Shown here one piece after another: positions 15,741-22,650 of a stretch of DNA of 34,525 bases. Numbering within the stretch: position 1 is the first letter of the stretch; each line of letters opens with the position of its first letter. Source of the stretch: Phascolarctobacterium succinatutens CAG:287 (GTDB lineage: Bacteria > Bacillota > Negativicutes > Acidaminococcales > Acidaminococcaceae); NCBI RefSeq assembly GCF_000434895.1, contig NZ_FR892771.1, forward strand, positions 77,359 through 111,883. Direction: 5' to 3'. The notes under the pieces are model-generated. The model made no database searches. It worked only from the letters and a program-made list of their open reading frames with translations, and was not told the origin of the DNA. Made by a program: the position numbers and the translations under genes.

Positions 15741-17123
15741 TTACTGCTTTTTCATCAGCTTACAGATATAAAAGCCGTCAATGCCGTCATTCTGCGGCAG
15801 AAGCTGCAGCTCCTGTACCTGCTCGCCCGTCAGTGGATGCGTAAACTCCACACGCTGCCATTCGGGATGCTGCGTTAAAAACTCTTCCACCAGATAATGG
15901 TTTTCGCTCTGCTCAATCGTGCAGGTGCTGTAAACCATCGTGCCTCCGTCCTTCAGATACTGTGCGGCATTCTTTAAAATTGCCAGCTGCAGCGGCGGAA
16001 ACAGCTTCAAGTCCTTACGCTGCTTGCGCCAGCGTGCTTCCGCACGGCGGCGCAGCACACCCAGGCCGGAGCAGGGTGCATCAACCAAAACTCTGTCAAA
16101 CGCTCCCAGCCATTCGCTGCGCAGCTGCAGAGCATCGTTCTGCAGTGCTTTGACGCTCTTCATCCCCAAACGGGCAGCGTTTTCGGCAATCAGCTCCAGC
16201 TTGTGCTCGTGGATGTCGCAGGCGATAACCTCGCCCTCATCCTGCATAAGCTGTGCCACGTGCGTTGCCTTGCCGCCGGGAGCGCTGCACATATCCAGCA
16301 CGCGCATTCCGGGCTGCGGCGCCAGCACCGGCGCTACCAGCATGGAGCTTTCGTCCTGAATATAAAAATGCTGCGGCAGTGCCGCCAAAAGTGTATGCAG
16401 CGACGGCAGATGCTCTGCCACAATGCCGTAGGAACTCCATTCGGAAGCACGCACCTGCGCACCCATTTCCGTCAGATCAGCCAACAGCTTGTCGCGCGTA
16501 GTCACCAGCGTATTGGCACGCAGGCACACCGGCGCAGCCGTATTATCAAACGCCAGCAGGCGTTCGGTGCCGCCGCGTCCCCACGGTCCCAGCCAGCGCT
16601 TCACCAGCCAGCGCGGATGGTAATACTTTAGCGACAGATAATCTGCATCCTGCTTTTCGGCATCAGGCAGGACGAACGCACCTGCCTCCTGCTTACGCAA
16701 CAGACCGCGCAGCACGCCGTTGACGAACTTGGCACTGCCCTCATGGCTCACCGAGCGTGCCAGCTTCACAGCCTCGTTTACTGCCGCTGACGCCGGAATA
16801 CGCGTCATATACAGCAGCTGGTAGGTGCTGATGCGCAGTATCGCCAGAATATCACCGGCCACCTTGTCCAGCGGACGGCTGACGCACTGCGCCAGATACC
16901 AGTCAAGCGTACCGCTGGCCTTCACCGTGCCGTATACCAGCTCCGTTGCCAGCCTTCTGTCAAGGTCGCTCAGTCTGCTGCCACGCAGATACTGGTTCAA
17001 CGCTATATTCGTATAAGCGCCGTCCTCCAGCACCATACGCACCAAAAGCGCCGCTGCTCCGCGGGCGCTCTCAGGATAATTTGCTTTTTGTTTCTTCCGC
17101 ATGCTTTGTTTCTTCCTCATCAT
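15741..17123 (-). CDS. rsmB: 16S rRNA (cytosine-967-C5)-methyltransferase
   Basis: m5C methyltransferase (460 residues from the furthest ATG). Residues ~15-150 form the NusB-like RNA-binding domain (ARGAAALLVRMVLEDG). The Rossmann part has VLDMCSAPGGKATH, and the two catalytic cysteines are in DAPCSGLGVLRRR and YSTCTIEQ. The start is ambiguous: ATG at 17123, 17120 or 17102 are in frame, the last giving 453 residues and lying after GAGGAAG. The three lie in a small tandem duplication shared with the end of the DUF116 gene, which overlaps rsmB by 32-53 bp. Confidence 0.94.
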   Translation of the reverse strand: MMRKKQSMRKKQKANYPESARGAAALLVRMVLEDGAYTNIALNQYLRGSRLSDLDRRLATELVYGTVKASGTLDWYLAQCVSRPLDKVAGDILAILRISTYQLLYMTRIPASAAVNEAVKLARSVSHEGSAKFVNGVLRGLLRKQEAGAFVLPDAEKQDADYLSLKYYHPRWLVKRWLGPWGRGGTERLLAFDNTAAPVCLRANTLVTTRDKLLADLTEMGAQVRASEWSSYGIVAEHLPSLHTLLAALPQHFYIQDESSMLVAPVLAPQPGMRVLDMCSAPGGKATHVAQLMQDEGEVIACDIHEHKLELIAENAARLGMKSVKALQNDALQLRSEWLGAFDRVLVDAPCSGLGVLRRRAEARWRKQRKDLKLFPPLQLAILKNAAQYLKDGGTMVYSTCTIEQSENHYLVEEFLTQHPEWQRVEFTHPLTGEQVQELQLLPQNDGIDGFYICKLMKKQ

Positions 17124-17886
17124 CTTCCATAAATGTTAAAATTGCTGCTTCCAGCTTATCAATATCTACCCGCGTATTAAAGCAGGGACCAAAGGGACGC
17201 TCGTTTAAAACGCCCAACACCGGCAGAGGGAACACGTCCTGAATGCCGCTGGTCAGGTCACGCTCGCAGGCCACGGCCACAATAGCCTTCGGCCTTGCCT
17301 GCTTTACCATCTGCCTTGCCAGCGTACCGCCTGTAGCCACGGCAAAATGGCAGCCGTACCTATGCGCCAGCCCCAGCATAGCGCCTACGCTGCAGCGTCC
17401 GCACTGACGGCAGTTTTCTACGTTACGGGTTATCTTATGTACGCAGGTATCCAGCTGGATACAATGCGGTGTTAAAATCATAATTCGATTGGCAGGCACC
17501 TTCACCTTATGCTGCAGCACCAGATTATTGTTGACCTCGATAAAGGACTGCTCAATGCGGTCATGGGGAATATTGAACAAGCGTCCCAGCACTACCGCAA
17601 AGGGGAAAAGAATATTAATCGCCTTCCAAGCCCAAAAATACAAAATTTTGAGCACCGGTATTCCCAACAGCGCCATGACGATTCCCAGCACGCCGCTGAG
17701 CATTGCCAGCACGATAAGCACGCCAAAAAAGCCGAAGACTATCGGCAGAAAACGGCTGATTTCATAAAGACCCGGAAATGTTACCTTCCAGACCACATAA
17801 AACATCAACGCACCTAATACGGCGCTGATAGAAGTCAAAGCCATAAATATACGTTTTTTAGGTTTAAATACACTATCTTCGTTCAT
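17071..17886 (-). CDS. DUF116 domain membrane protein
   Basis: 271-residue protein of the DUF116 family, function not established. Two hydrophobic segments (about residues 13-35 and 42-75) anchor the N-terminus, followed by a cytoplasmic domain with the family's cysteine cluster (CIQLDTC, CRQCGRCSVGAM) that may bind a metal or iron-sulfur centre. The tail is acidic (EDDEEETKHAEETK). The gene sits between fmt and rsmB, a conserved position in Negativicutes and clostridia, which hints at a link to translation initiation or ribosome maturation but does not prove it. Confidence 0.88.
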   Translation of the reverse strand: MNEDSVFKPKKRIFMALTSISAVLGALMFYVVWKVTFPGLYEISRFLPIVFGFFGVLIVLAMLSGVLGIVMALLGIPVLKILYFWAWKAINILFPFAVVLGRLFNIPHDRIEQSFIEVNNNLVLQHKVKVPANRIMILTPHCIQLDTCVHKITRNVENCRQCGRCSVGAMLGLAHRYGCHFAVATGGTLARQMVKQARPKAIVAVACERDLTSGIQDVFPLPVLGVLNERPFGPCFNTRVDIDKLEAAILTFMEDDEEETKHAEETKSKLS

Positions 17887-17918
17887 TAAAAGATTACTCC
17901 TTCAATTCACAGCCTGCT

Positions 17919-18854
17919 TCAGGCAAGCAGGTCGCCCTCCTGTACACCGCGGCCATTCAGGAAAACCTGCGCCGGCATACGTTTTTTGGATTCGGGCTGT
18001 ACCTCGGTGATTTCCAGTACGCCCTCACCGCAAGCAACAAAGAAGCTGTGCTTGCCGGTTTCGATAACGGTACCGGCAGCAGCAGCGCTGCTTTTGTCAG
18101 TCATTTTGCTGCCCCAGATTTTCAGGCTCTTGCCGTTCGGCAGCTTGGTAAAGGTGCTGGGTGCAGGGTTGAAGCCACGGATAAGGTTGTGTACCTCCTG
18201 CGCCGTTTTGCTCCAGTCGATATGCTCCATGCTGCGGTCGAGAAGTGTTGCATAGGTAGCCTGCGCATCATCCTGCGGCTCAGCCACGGCAGTACCTGTC
18301 GCAATCTTGTCGATAACCTGCAGCAGCAGTGCCGCACCCTGCTCACGCAGAGCGTCATGCAGCTCGCCCATCGTGGTATTTTCAGCAATAGGCACTACCA
18401 CCTTATCCAGCATTGCGCCGGTATCCATACCGATATCCATCTGCATAATTGTTACGCCCGATTCCTTTTCGCCCTTGATGATGGCATACTGAATCGGCGC
18501 CGCACCGCGATATTTCGGCAGCAGCGAAGCGTGTACGTTGATGCAGCCGTATTTCGGCAGCTCCAGAATTTCCTTGCTCAAGAACTGGCCGAAGGCAGCT
18601 ACGACAATCAGCTCCGGCTGCAGCTCGTGCAGCAGCTCAACAAATTCAGGGGTTTTTACCTTTTGCGGCTGGTAAACAGTCAATCCCTGCGCCAGCGCAT
18701 ATTCTTTAACAGGTGTCTGCAGCAGCTTGTTGCCGCGTCCCTTCGGACGGTCCGGCTGAGTTACTACCGCAAGAATTTCATGCTTACCGCTTTCGCACAG
18801 CGCCTGCAGGCTGCCTACTGCGAAATCCGGTGTTCCCATAAATACTATACGCAT
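17919..18854 (-). CDS. fmt: Methionyl-tRNA formyltransferase
   Basis: Adds the formyl group to initiator Met-tRNA. The ATG at 18854 (MRIVFMGTPDFAVGSL) is chosen over an upstream frame start at 18884 because GGAGG (18866-18862) lies 7 nt before it; the product is 311 residues, the usual length. The catalytic region NVHASLLPKYRGAAPIQ and the C-terminal tRNA-binding domain (GFNPAPSTFT) are present. It follows def by 44 bp and precedes DUF116. Confidence 0.97.
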   Translation of the reverse strand: MRIVFMGTPDFAVGSLQALCESGKHEILAVVTQPDRPKGRGNKLLQTPVKEYALAQGLTVYQPQKVKTPEFVELLHELQPELIVVAAFGQFLSKEILELPKYGCINVHASLLPKYRGAAPIQYAIIKGEKESGVTIMQMDIGMDTGAMLDKVVVPIAENTTMGELHDALREQGAALLLQVIDKIATGTAVAEPQDDAQATYATLLDRSMEHIDWSKTAQEVHNLIRGFNPAPSTFTKLPNGKSLKIWGSKMTDKSSAAAAGTVIETGKHSFFVACGEGVLEITEVQPESKKRMPAQVFLNGRGVQEGDLLA

Positions 18855-18898
18855 TTGTTTTCCTCCGTATATCTTTTTTTTCATATCCCGCTCAGGAT

Positions 18899-19381
18899 TT
18901 ATCTTACAGCATCCTCGGGATTTTCCTTCTGCTTAGGCGAAATGGTTTTAGCCTTGTCGATGAACAGAATGCCGTCCAGATGGTCCAGCTCATGCTGAAT
19001 GCAGATAGCCAGCAGACCACTTGCGGAAAGCAGCATGCGTTGACCGGTTTTGTCGGTGAATTCGCATTCCACATATTCGGAGCGCTCTACCTCGCCCTCG
19101 TAATCAGGCACGGAAAGACAGCCCTCGCTGCCCAGTACCTTACCCTCACGCTTAACAATCTCAGGGTTAATCAGCTCGTACAGGCCTTCGCCTACGTCAA
19201 TAACTACTACGCGCTTGCTTACACCCACCTGCGGTGCTGCCAGGCCTACGCCGTCGGCCGCATACATTGTTTCTGCCATATCACGCAGCAGACGCTGTAA
19301 TTTTTTATCTATACGCTCTACCGGTTGAGCCACCTCACGCAGCACCGGAGCGCCAGCAATCACTATTTTTAACTTAGCCAT
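18899..19381 (-). CDS. def: Peptide deformylase
   Basis: Removes the N-formyl group from new proteins. All three metal motifs are visible: GVGLAAPQVG (residues ~44-53), EGCLSVP with the metal Cys, and QHELDH with two metal His and the catalytic Glu. 160 residues is normal. AAGGAGG precedes the ATG at 19381. It is the first gene of the def-fmt-DUF116-rsmB-rlmN-stp-pknB-rsgA-rpe unit, with a promoter directly upstream. Confidence 0.97.
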   Translation of the reverse strand: MAKLKIVIAGAPVLREVAQPVERIDKKLQRLLRDMAETMYAADGVGLAAPQVGVSKRVVVIDVGEGLYELINPEIVKREGKVLGSEGCLSVPDYEGEVERSEYVECEFTDKTGQRMLLSASGLLAICIQHELDHLDGILFIDKAKTISPKQKENPEDAVR

Positions 19382-19414
19382 TTTTGTTCCTCCTTGTAGC
19401 TATTCCAATAGTTC

Positions 19415-19444
19415 ATTATAACACATTACTACAGAAAAAAACAA
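19415..19444 (-). promoter_or_regulatory. Promoter of the def-fmt-...-rpe operon
   Basis: Minus strand: perfect -10 TATAAT (19420-19415) preceded by TGT (extended -10), with TTGTTT at an 18-nt spacing (19444-19439). No other convincing promoter was found in the 9 kb of tightly spaced genes downstream. Confidence 0.7.
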
Positions 19445-19485
19445 ATTCTCTGTGCAGGCTTCCTCATATATTTATGCCCAAACAG

Positions 19486-19532
19486 CAAAAGCCTTCTGCG
19501 TCAGGCGGATTTTCCGTCAGAAGCAGAAGGCT
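19486..19532 (-). terminator. Terminator after the sugar-binding lipoprotein gene
   Basis: Stem AGCCTTCTGC / GCAGAAGGCT (19532-19490) with an inner TCCGTCAG/CTGACGGA-like stem, followed on the minus strand by TTTTGCTGTTT. It separates this gene from def. A T-run also lies on the plus strand. Confidence 0.85.
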
Positions 19533-19550
19533 CTTAAGCTTTTTTGTTAT

Positions 19551-20588
19551 CTATTTTTTATAATTATTTTTATCTGCCATACTGATACCGGTATTCACCA
19601 GCTTCTGTGCCGGCTTGCTGCCATCTTTTACTGCTGCAGCGGCAGCCATCACAGCCTCATAGCCCATTTTGTACTGATTCTGTACAGCAACGGCAATACT
19701 ATAGTTTTTGTCCTCCAGGCCCAGTAAGGTCTTTTTGCCAAGGTCAAAGCCGGTAACGGCAATATCCTTACGGCCTGCAGTCATTACAGCCTCCACAGTT
19801 GCATTGGTGGAGCCGTTGTTGCAGGCAATAATGCCTTTAACATTATGAGTATTTTTGATTTTTTCGGCAACCAGCTTAACTGCGCCTGCATCATCACCGT
19901 AGTTAATAATATAATCATGTTCGATTTTCCAGCTTGCAGGAGCAAATTTACCCCAGTTTGCCATAATGCTGTTCAAGCGGTCGGCAATCGTAGTGCTGGC
20001 CAAGGTGCTGACATGCACCAGAACTGTTGCTTCCTCGGATTCCTTCACACCGTTAGCCTTCATCTGCTCCACCATCTGTTGGCAAACCTCGGCACCGGCT
20101 TCCAGGTTGTTGGTGAGGAAGGCTGCATCGTAATCATTGCTGCTCAATGCGGTATCAACCAGGAAAACCGGCAGCTTCTGCTCGCGCAGAGTTTTCGCAC
20201 TTGCCGTCATATTGGAGCTGTCCGCCGGAGCAAGAATAACTGCGTCCGCTTTTTTGCCGGGAAGCTCCTTGACCATATCGCGCTGCAGCTCCCAGTCGCC
20301 GTCCTTCATAACGCCGCCGACATAAACGTTAACGTCAGCCTTAGCTGCTCCGTCCTTAATGCCACGGATAACATCCTCCCAATAGTTACCCTTCATAACC
20401 TTGAGCACAGCATAGACATTTTTGCGTCCTTCCTTAATTTCTGTTACAGGCTCAAAATCCTGCTTAGTTTTGGCGTTCATAACCTTTTGTGTCACCGCGC
20501 CCTGTTGCGCATTGTTGCCGCTGCAGCCTGCAACGCCTACAAGCAGTAAAGCCGAGAATAAAACTGCTAATAATTTCTTCATACCCAT
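19551..20588 (-). CDS. Periplasmic-binding-protein type 1 lipoprotein (ribose/sugar-type), orphan
   Basis: Substrate-binding lipoprotein (345 residues) of the RbsB-like family. The start at 20588 is set by GGAGG (20601-20597) 8 nt upstream. The signal peptide MKKLLAVLFSALLLVGVAGC ends in a lipobox (VAGC). The mature part has the two-lobe pattern of the family: VYAVLKVMKGNYWEDVIRG, DAVILAPADSSNM, NLEAGAEVCQQM, GIIACNNGSTNATVEA and VTGFD. No permease or ATPase gene is adjacent, and strong terminators flank it, so it either serves a transporter encoded elsewhere or acts as a sensor. The ligand cannot be read from sequence. Confidence 0.88.
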   Translation of the reverse strand: MGMKKLLAVLFSALLLVGVAGCSGNNAQQGAVTQKVMNAKTKQDFEPVTEIKEGRKNVYAVLKVMKGNYWEDVIRGIKDGAAKADVNVYVGGVMKDGDWELQRDMVKELPGKKADAVILAPADSSNMTASAKTLREQKLPVFLVDTALSSNDYDAAFLTNNLEAGAEVCQQMVEQMKANGVKESEEATVLVHVSTLASTTIADRLNSIMANWGKFAPASWKIEHDYIINYGDDAGAVKLVAEKIKNTHNVKGIIACNNGSTNATVEAVMTAGRKDIAVTGFDLGKKTLLGLEDKNYSIAVAVQNQYKMGYEAVMAAAAAVKDGSKPAQKLVNTGISMADKNNYKK

Positions 20589-20647
20589 ACTATCAACCTC
20601 CGCCTTTTTGCAAACACTTCGATGTTTGTTCATATATTGTAAGAATT

Positions 20648-20675
20648 ATTATAGCACTTTCATACGAAAAATCAA
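20648..20675 (-). promoter_or_regulatory. Promoter of the sugar-binding lipoprotein gene
   Basis: Minus strand: TTGATT (20675-20670), 16-nt spacer, perfect -10 TATAAT (20653-20648) preceded by TGC. The gap 20589-20977 otherwise holds the divergent ACT-gene promoter and one weak dyad GGGTTA/TAACCC (20741-20766); I see no further gene there. Confidence 0.7.
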
Positions 20676-20871
20676 GTAATTTGAGATCTTTATTTGTTTC
20701 AACCAGAAGTTTACTGAAATATTTACGCTAAAGATTAAAAGGGTTAGCAAGCATCAACCTTAACCCCAAAACCTGTTATTTGGTTCTTTCAAAACAAAAA
20801 TAAATATTATTTTTGTCCTCATTCAATTCACAATAGCTTGCATTACACTAGGATAACTTTACAAAAACATC

Positions 20872-20900
20872 TTTCTTGTCACCGAAATTTGTGCTATAAT
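20872..20900 (+). promoter_or_regulatory. Promoter of the tandem-ACT gene
   Basis: Plus strand: perfect -10 TATAAT (20895-20900) with TGC just before it; TTTCTT lies 17 nt upstream (20872-20877). The leader before the ATG at 20978 is about 70 nt. Confidence 0.65.
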
Positions 20901-20977
20901 CTATTACCAAGCAAACAAAAGCTAACAACTGTACAGTATGCTTTATGATTATGATAATTTAGGGAGGATTTTTACAT

Positions 20978-21388
20978 ATGCTGAACCAGGTTTCTTTATT
21001 CACCGAAAACAACGAGGGTGGTTTGTTCAAAATCACTACCATTCTCGCTAAAGCCAATATCAATATTTACACCATGCTGGCCAATGACAGTGCGGAATTC
21101 GGCATTGTGCGCCTGATTGTGGACAAGGCAGAAACTGCTATCGAGGTGCTGAAGGCAGAAGGCTACCAATGCCGTCAGGACAAGGTTATTGCCGTAGAGA
21201 TGAACGATACTCCGGGTTATCTGGACGGAATTCTTTCCGCTATTCACGGTGCCAACATCGACATTTCCTATCTGTACATTTCCTTTAACCGTGATAATGT
21301 TAAACCAGTAGTAGTTTTCAAAACCAACGAGCCGGAAACTGCCACCTTCCTCATCGGTCGTGGCTACAAGCTGCTGGAAACATTTTAA
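20978..21388 (+). CDS. Tandem ACT-domain protein
   Basis: 136-residue protein made of two ACT domains (about residues 3-68 and 70-136), a fold that binds amino acids and acts as an allosteric switch. The first begins QVSLFTENNEGGLFKITTIL and the second has NDTPGYLDGILSAI; both show the Gly-containing turn where ligands bind. There is no catalytic domain. It has its own promoter, GGGAGG ribosome site and terminator, and points towards the DAHP synthase gene. Similar stand-alone tandem ACT proteins often accompany aromatic acid or phenylacetate-CoA ligase genes. A link to aromatic amino acids here is suggested only by the neighbour. Confidence 0.87.
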   Translation: MLNQVSLFTENNEGGLFKITTILAKANINIYTMLANDSAEFGIVRLIVDKAETAIEVLKAEGYQCRQDKVIAVEMNDTPGYLDGILSAIHGANIDISYLYISFNRDNVKPVVVFKTNEPETATFLIGRGYKLLETF

Positions 21389-21404
21389 TAGCTAAGAAAA
21401 TTTA

Positions 21405-21436
21405 GAGGCCGCCCGCTAAAGCAGGCGGTCTTTTTG
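21405..21436 (+). terminator. Terminator after the tandem-ACT gene
   Basis: Stem GGCCGCCCGC / GCAGGCGGTC with loop TAAA and a following TTTTT; two mismatched pairs. It lies 17 bases after the stop. Confidence 0.82.
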
Positions 21437-21441
21437 CATGC

Positions 21442-21475
21442 AAAAAAAGCTGCTGCAGCCTTCGCTGCAGCAGCT
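21442..21475 (-). terminator. Terminator after the DAHP synthase gene
   Basis: Minus-strand perfect stem AGCTGCTGCAG / CTGCAGCAGCT followed by seven T. It lies 13 bases downstream of the stop at 21489. Confidence 0.92.
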
Positions 21476-21488
21476 CATACTTATCAGT

Positions 21489-22523
21489 TTACAATTCTTC
21501 CGCCAGGTCAAGCAGCAGTCTTTCCGTTTTTTCCCAGCCCAGGCAGGGGTCGGTAATAGATTTGCCGTAGACGCCGTCATGCACGCCCTGAGCACCGTCC
21601 TCGATATAGCTTTCAATCATCAGGCCCTTGACGATTCTGTTGATGTCCGCGTTCAGCTTACGGGAATGCACGATATCCTTGGCAATGCGGATTTGCTCCA
21701 GATATTTTTTGCCGGAGTTGGCGTGGTTGGTATCCACAATAATTGCCGGATTCTGCAGCTGACGTTCTGCGTACATATCAATAACGATTTTCAGCACCTC
21801 ATAATGGTAGTTGGGGAAGCTGTTGCCGATGGGGTCAACATAACCGCGCAAAATAGAATGCGCCAACGGGTTGCCCTTGGTGCGTACCTCCCAGCCACGG
21901 AATAGGAATTCCTGCTCATGCTGCGCCGCCGCCACACTGTTGAGCATAACGGACAAATCGCCGCTGGTAGGATTCTTCATGCCAACGGGAATGCCTACGC
22001 CGCTGGCAATCATACGGTGCAGCTGATCCTCGCTGGAGCGCGCGCCGACTGCGGCATAGCTCAGCAAATCGGACAGATAGCGGAAAACCTCAGGATAGAG
22101 AATTTCCTCTGCACCGGTCAGACCGGTTTCTTCTACCACGCGCACGTTCATTTTGCGGATAGCGATAATACCGCCCAGCATATCCTCCTCACCCTCGGGA
22201 GAAGGCTGGTGCAGCATACCCTTATAGCCTACGCCGATAGTACGCGGCTTGTTGGTGTACAGACGCGGTACGATAAAAATTTTATCCTGCACCTTTTCCT
22301 GTAGCTTAGCCAGACGATATACATAGTCCAGCACAGCGTCCTCGTTATCGCTGGAGCAAGGACCGATAACCAGCAAAAAGCGGTCATCCTTGCCTGTAAA
22401 AATATTCTTTATAGCCTCGTCACGCTGCAGCTTCAGCAGCTTTGAAGCCTTACTTACCGGATAATCCTCCATTAAGGCCTGCGGTGAAGGCAGCACCTTG
22501 ATAAATTCCATCTGCATGCTCAT
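21489..22523 (-). CDS. 3-deoxy-7-phosphoheptulonate synthase (AroF/AroG/AroH type I-alpha)
   Basis: First enzyme of the shikimate pathway: PEP + erythrose-4-phosphate to DAHP. The start at 22523 is preferred (GGGAG at 22537-22533, 9 nt spacing), giving 344 residues. Family motifs: VIGPCSSDN with the metal Cys, VPRLYTNKPRT, GARSSEDQLHR, GMKNPTSGDL and VDTNHANSGK. This is the AroFGH class of enteric bacteria rather than the AroA(G) class of Bacillus. Metal ligands are all present. Allosteric class (Phe, Tyr or Trp) cannot be assigned safely. Its transcript has a leader with a dyad just after the predicted start. Confidence 0.95.
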   Translation of the reverse strand: MSMQMEFIKVLPSPQALMEDYPVSKASKLLKLQRDEAIKNIFTGKDDRFLLVIGPCSSDNEDAVLDYVYRLAKLQEKVQDKIFIVPRLYTNKPRTIGVGYKGMLHQPSPEGEEDMLGGIIAIRKMNVRVVEETGLTGAEEILYPEVFRYLSDLLSYAAVGARSSEDQLHRMIASGVGIPVGMKNPTSGDLSVMLNSVAAAQHEQEFLFRGWEVRTKGNPLAHSILRGYVDPIGNSFPNYHYEVLKIVIDMYAERQLQNPAIIVDTNHANSGKKYLEQIRIAKDIVHSRKLNADINRIVKGLMIESYIEDGAQGVHDGVYGKSITDPCLGWEKTERLLLDLAEEL

Positions 22524-22609
22524 AAACAATTACTCCCATTAATCAATTTACTGACACCGGCAGATTTTTTGCAACACTCTACCGGCATTAGCAGTGTTAA
22601 ATTTTCTAT

Positions 22610-22638
22610 ATTGTAACACAAACTCTGTTTTTATACAA
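22610..22638 (-). promoter_or_regulatory. Promoter of the DAHP synthase gene
   Basis: Minus strand: -35 TTGTAT (22638-22633), 17-nt spacer, -10 TACAAT (22615-22610) with a TG upstream. The predicted start is near 22603, so the leader before the ATG is about 80 nt and opens with the AACACT/AGTGTT inverted repeat at 22598-22573. Confidence 0.75.
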
Positions 22639-22650
22639 TCATTTATCACT

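Noticed and set aside
20741..20766. Dyad GGGTTA/TAACCC in the gap between the sugar-binding and ACT genes
   Set aside because: Six-base arms with a 14-base spacer are easily found by chance and it overlaps neither promoter.
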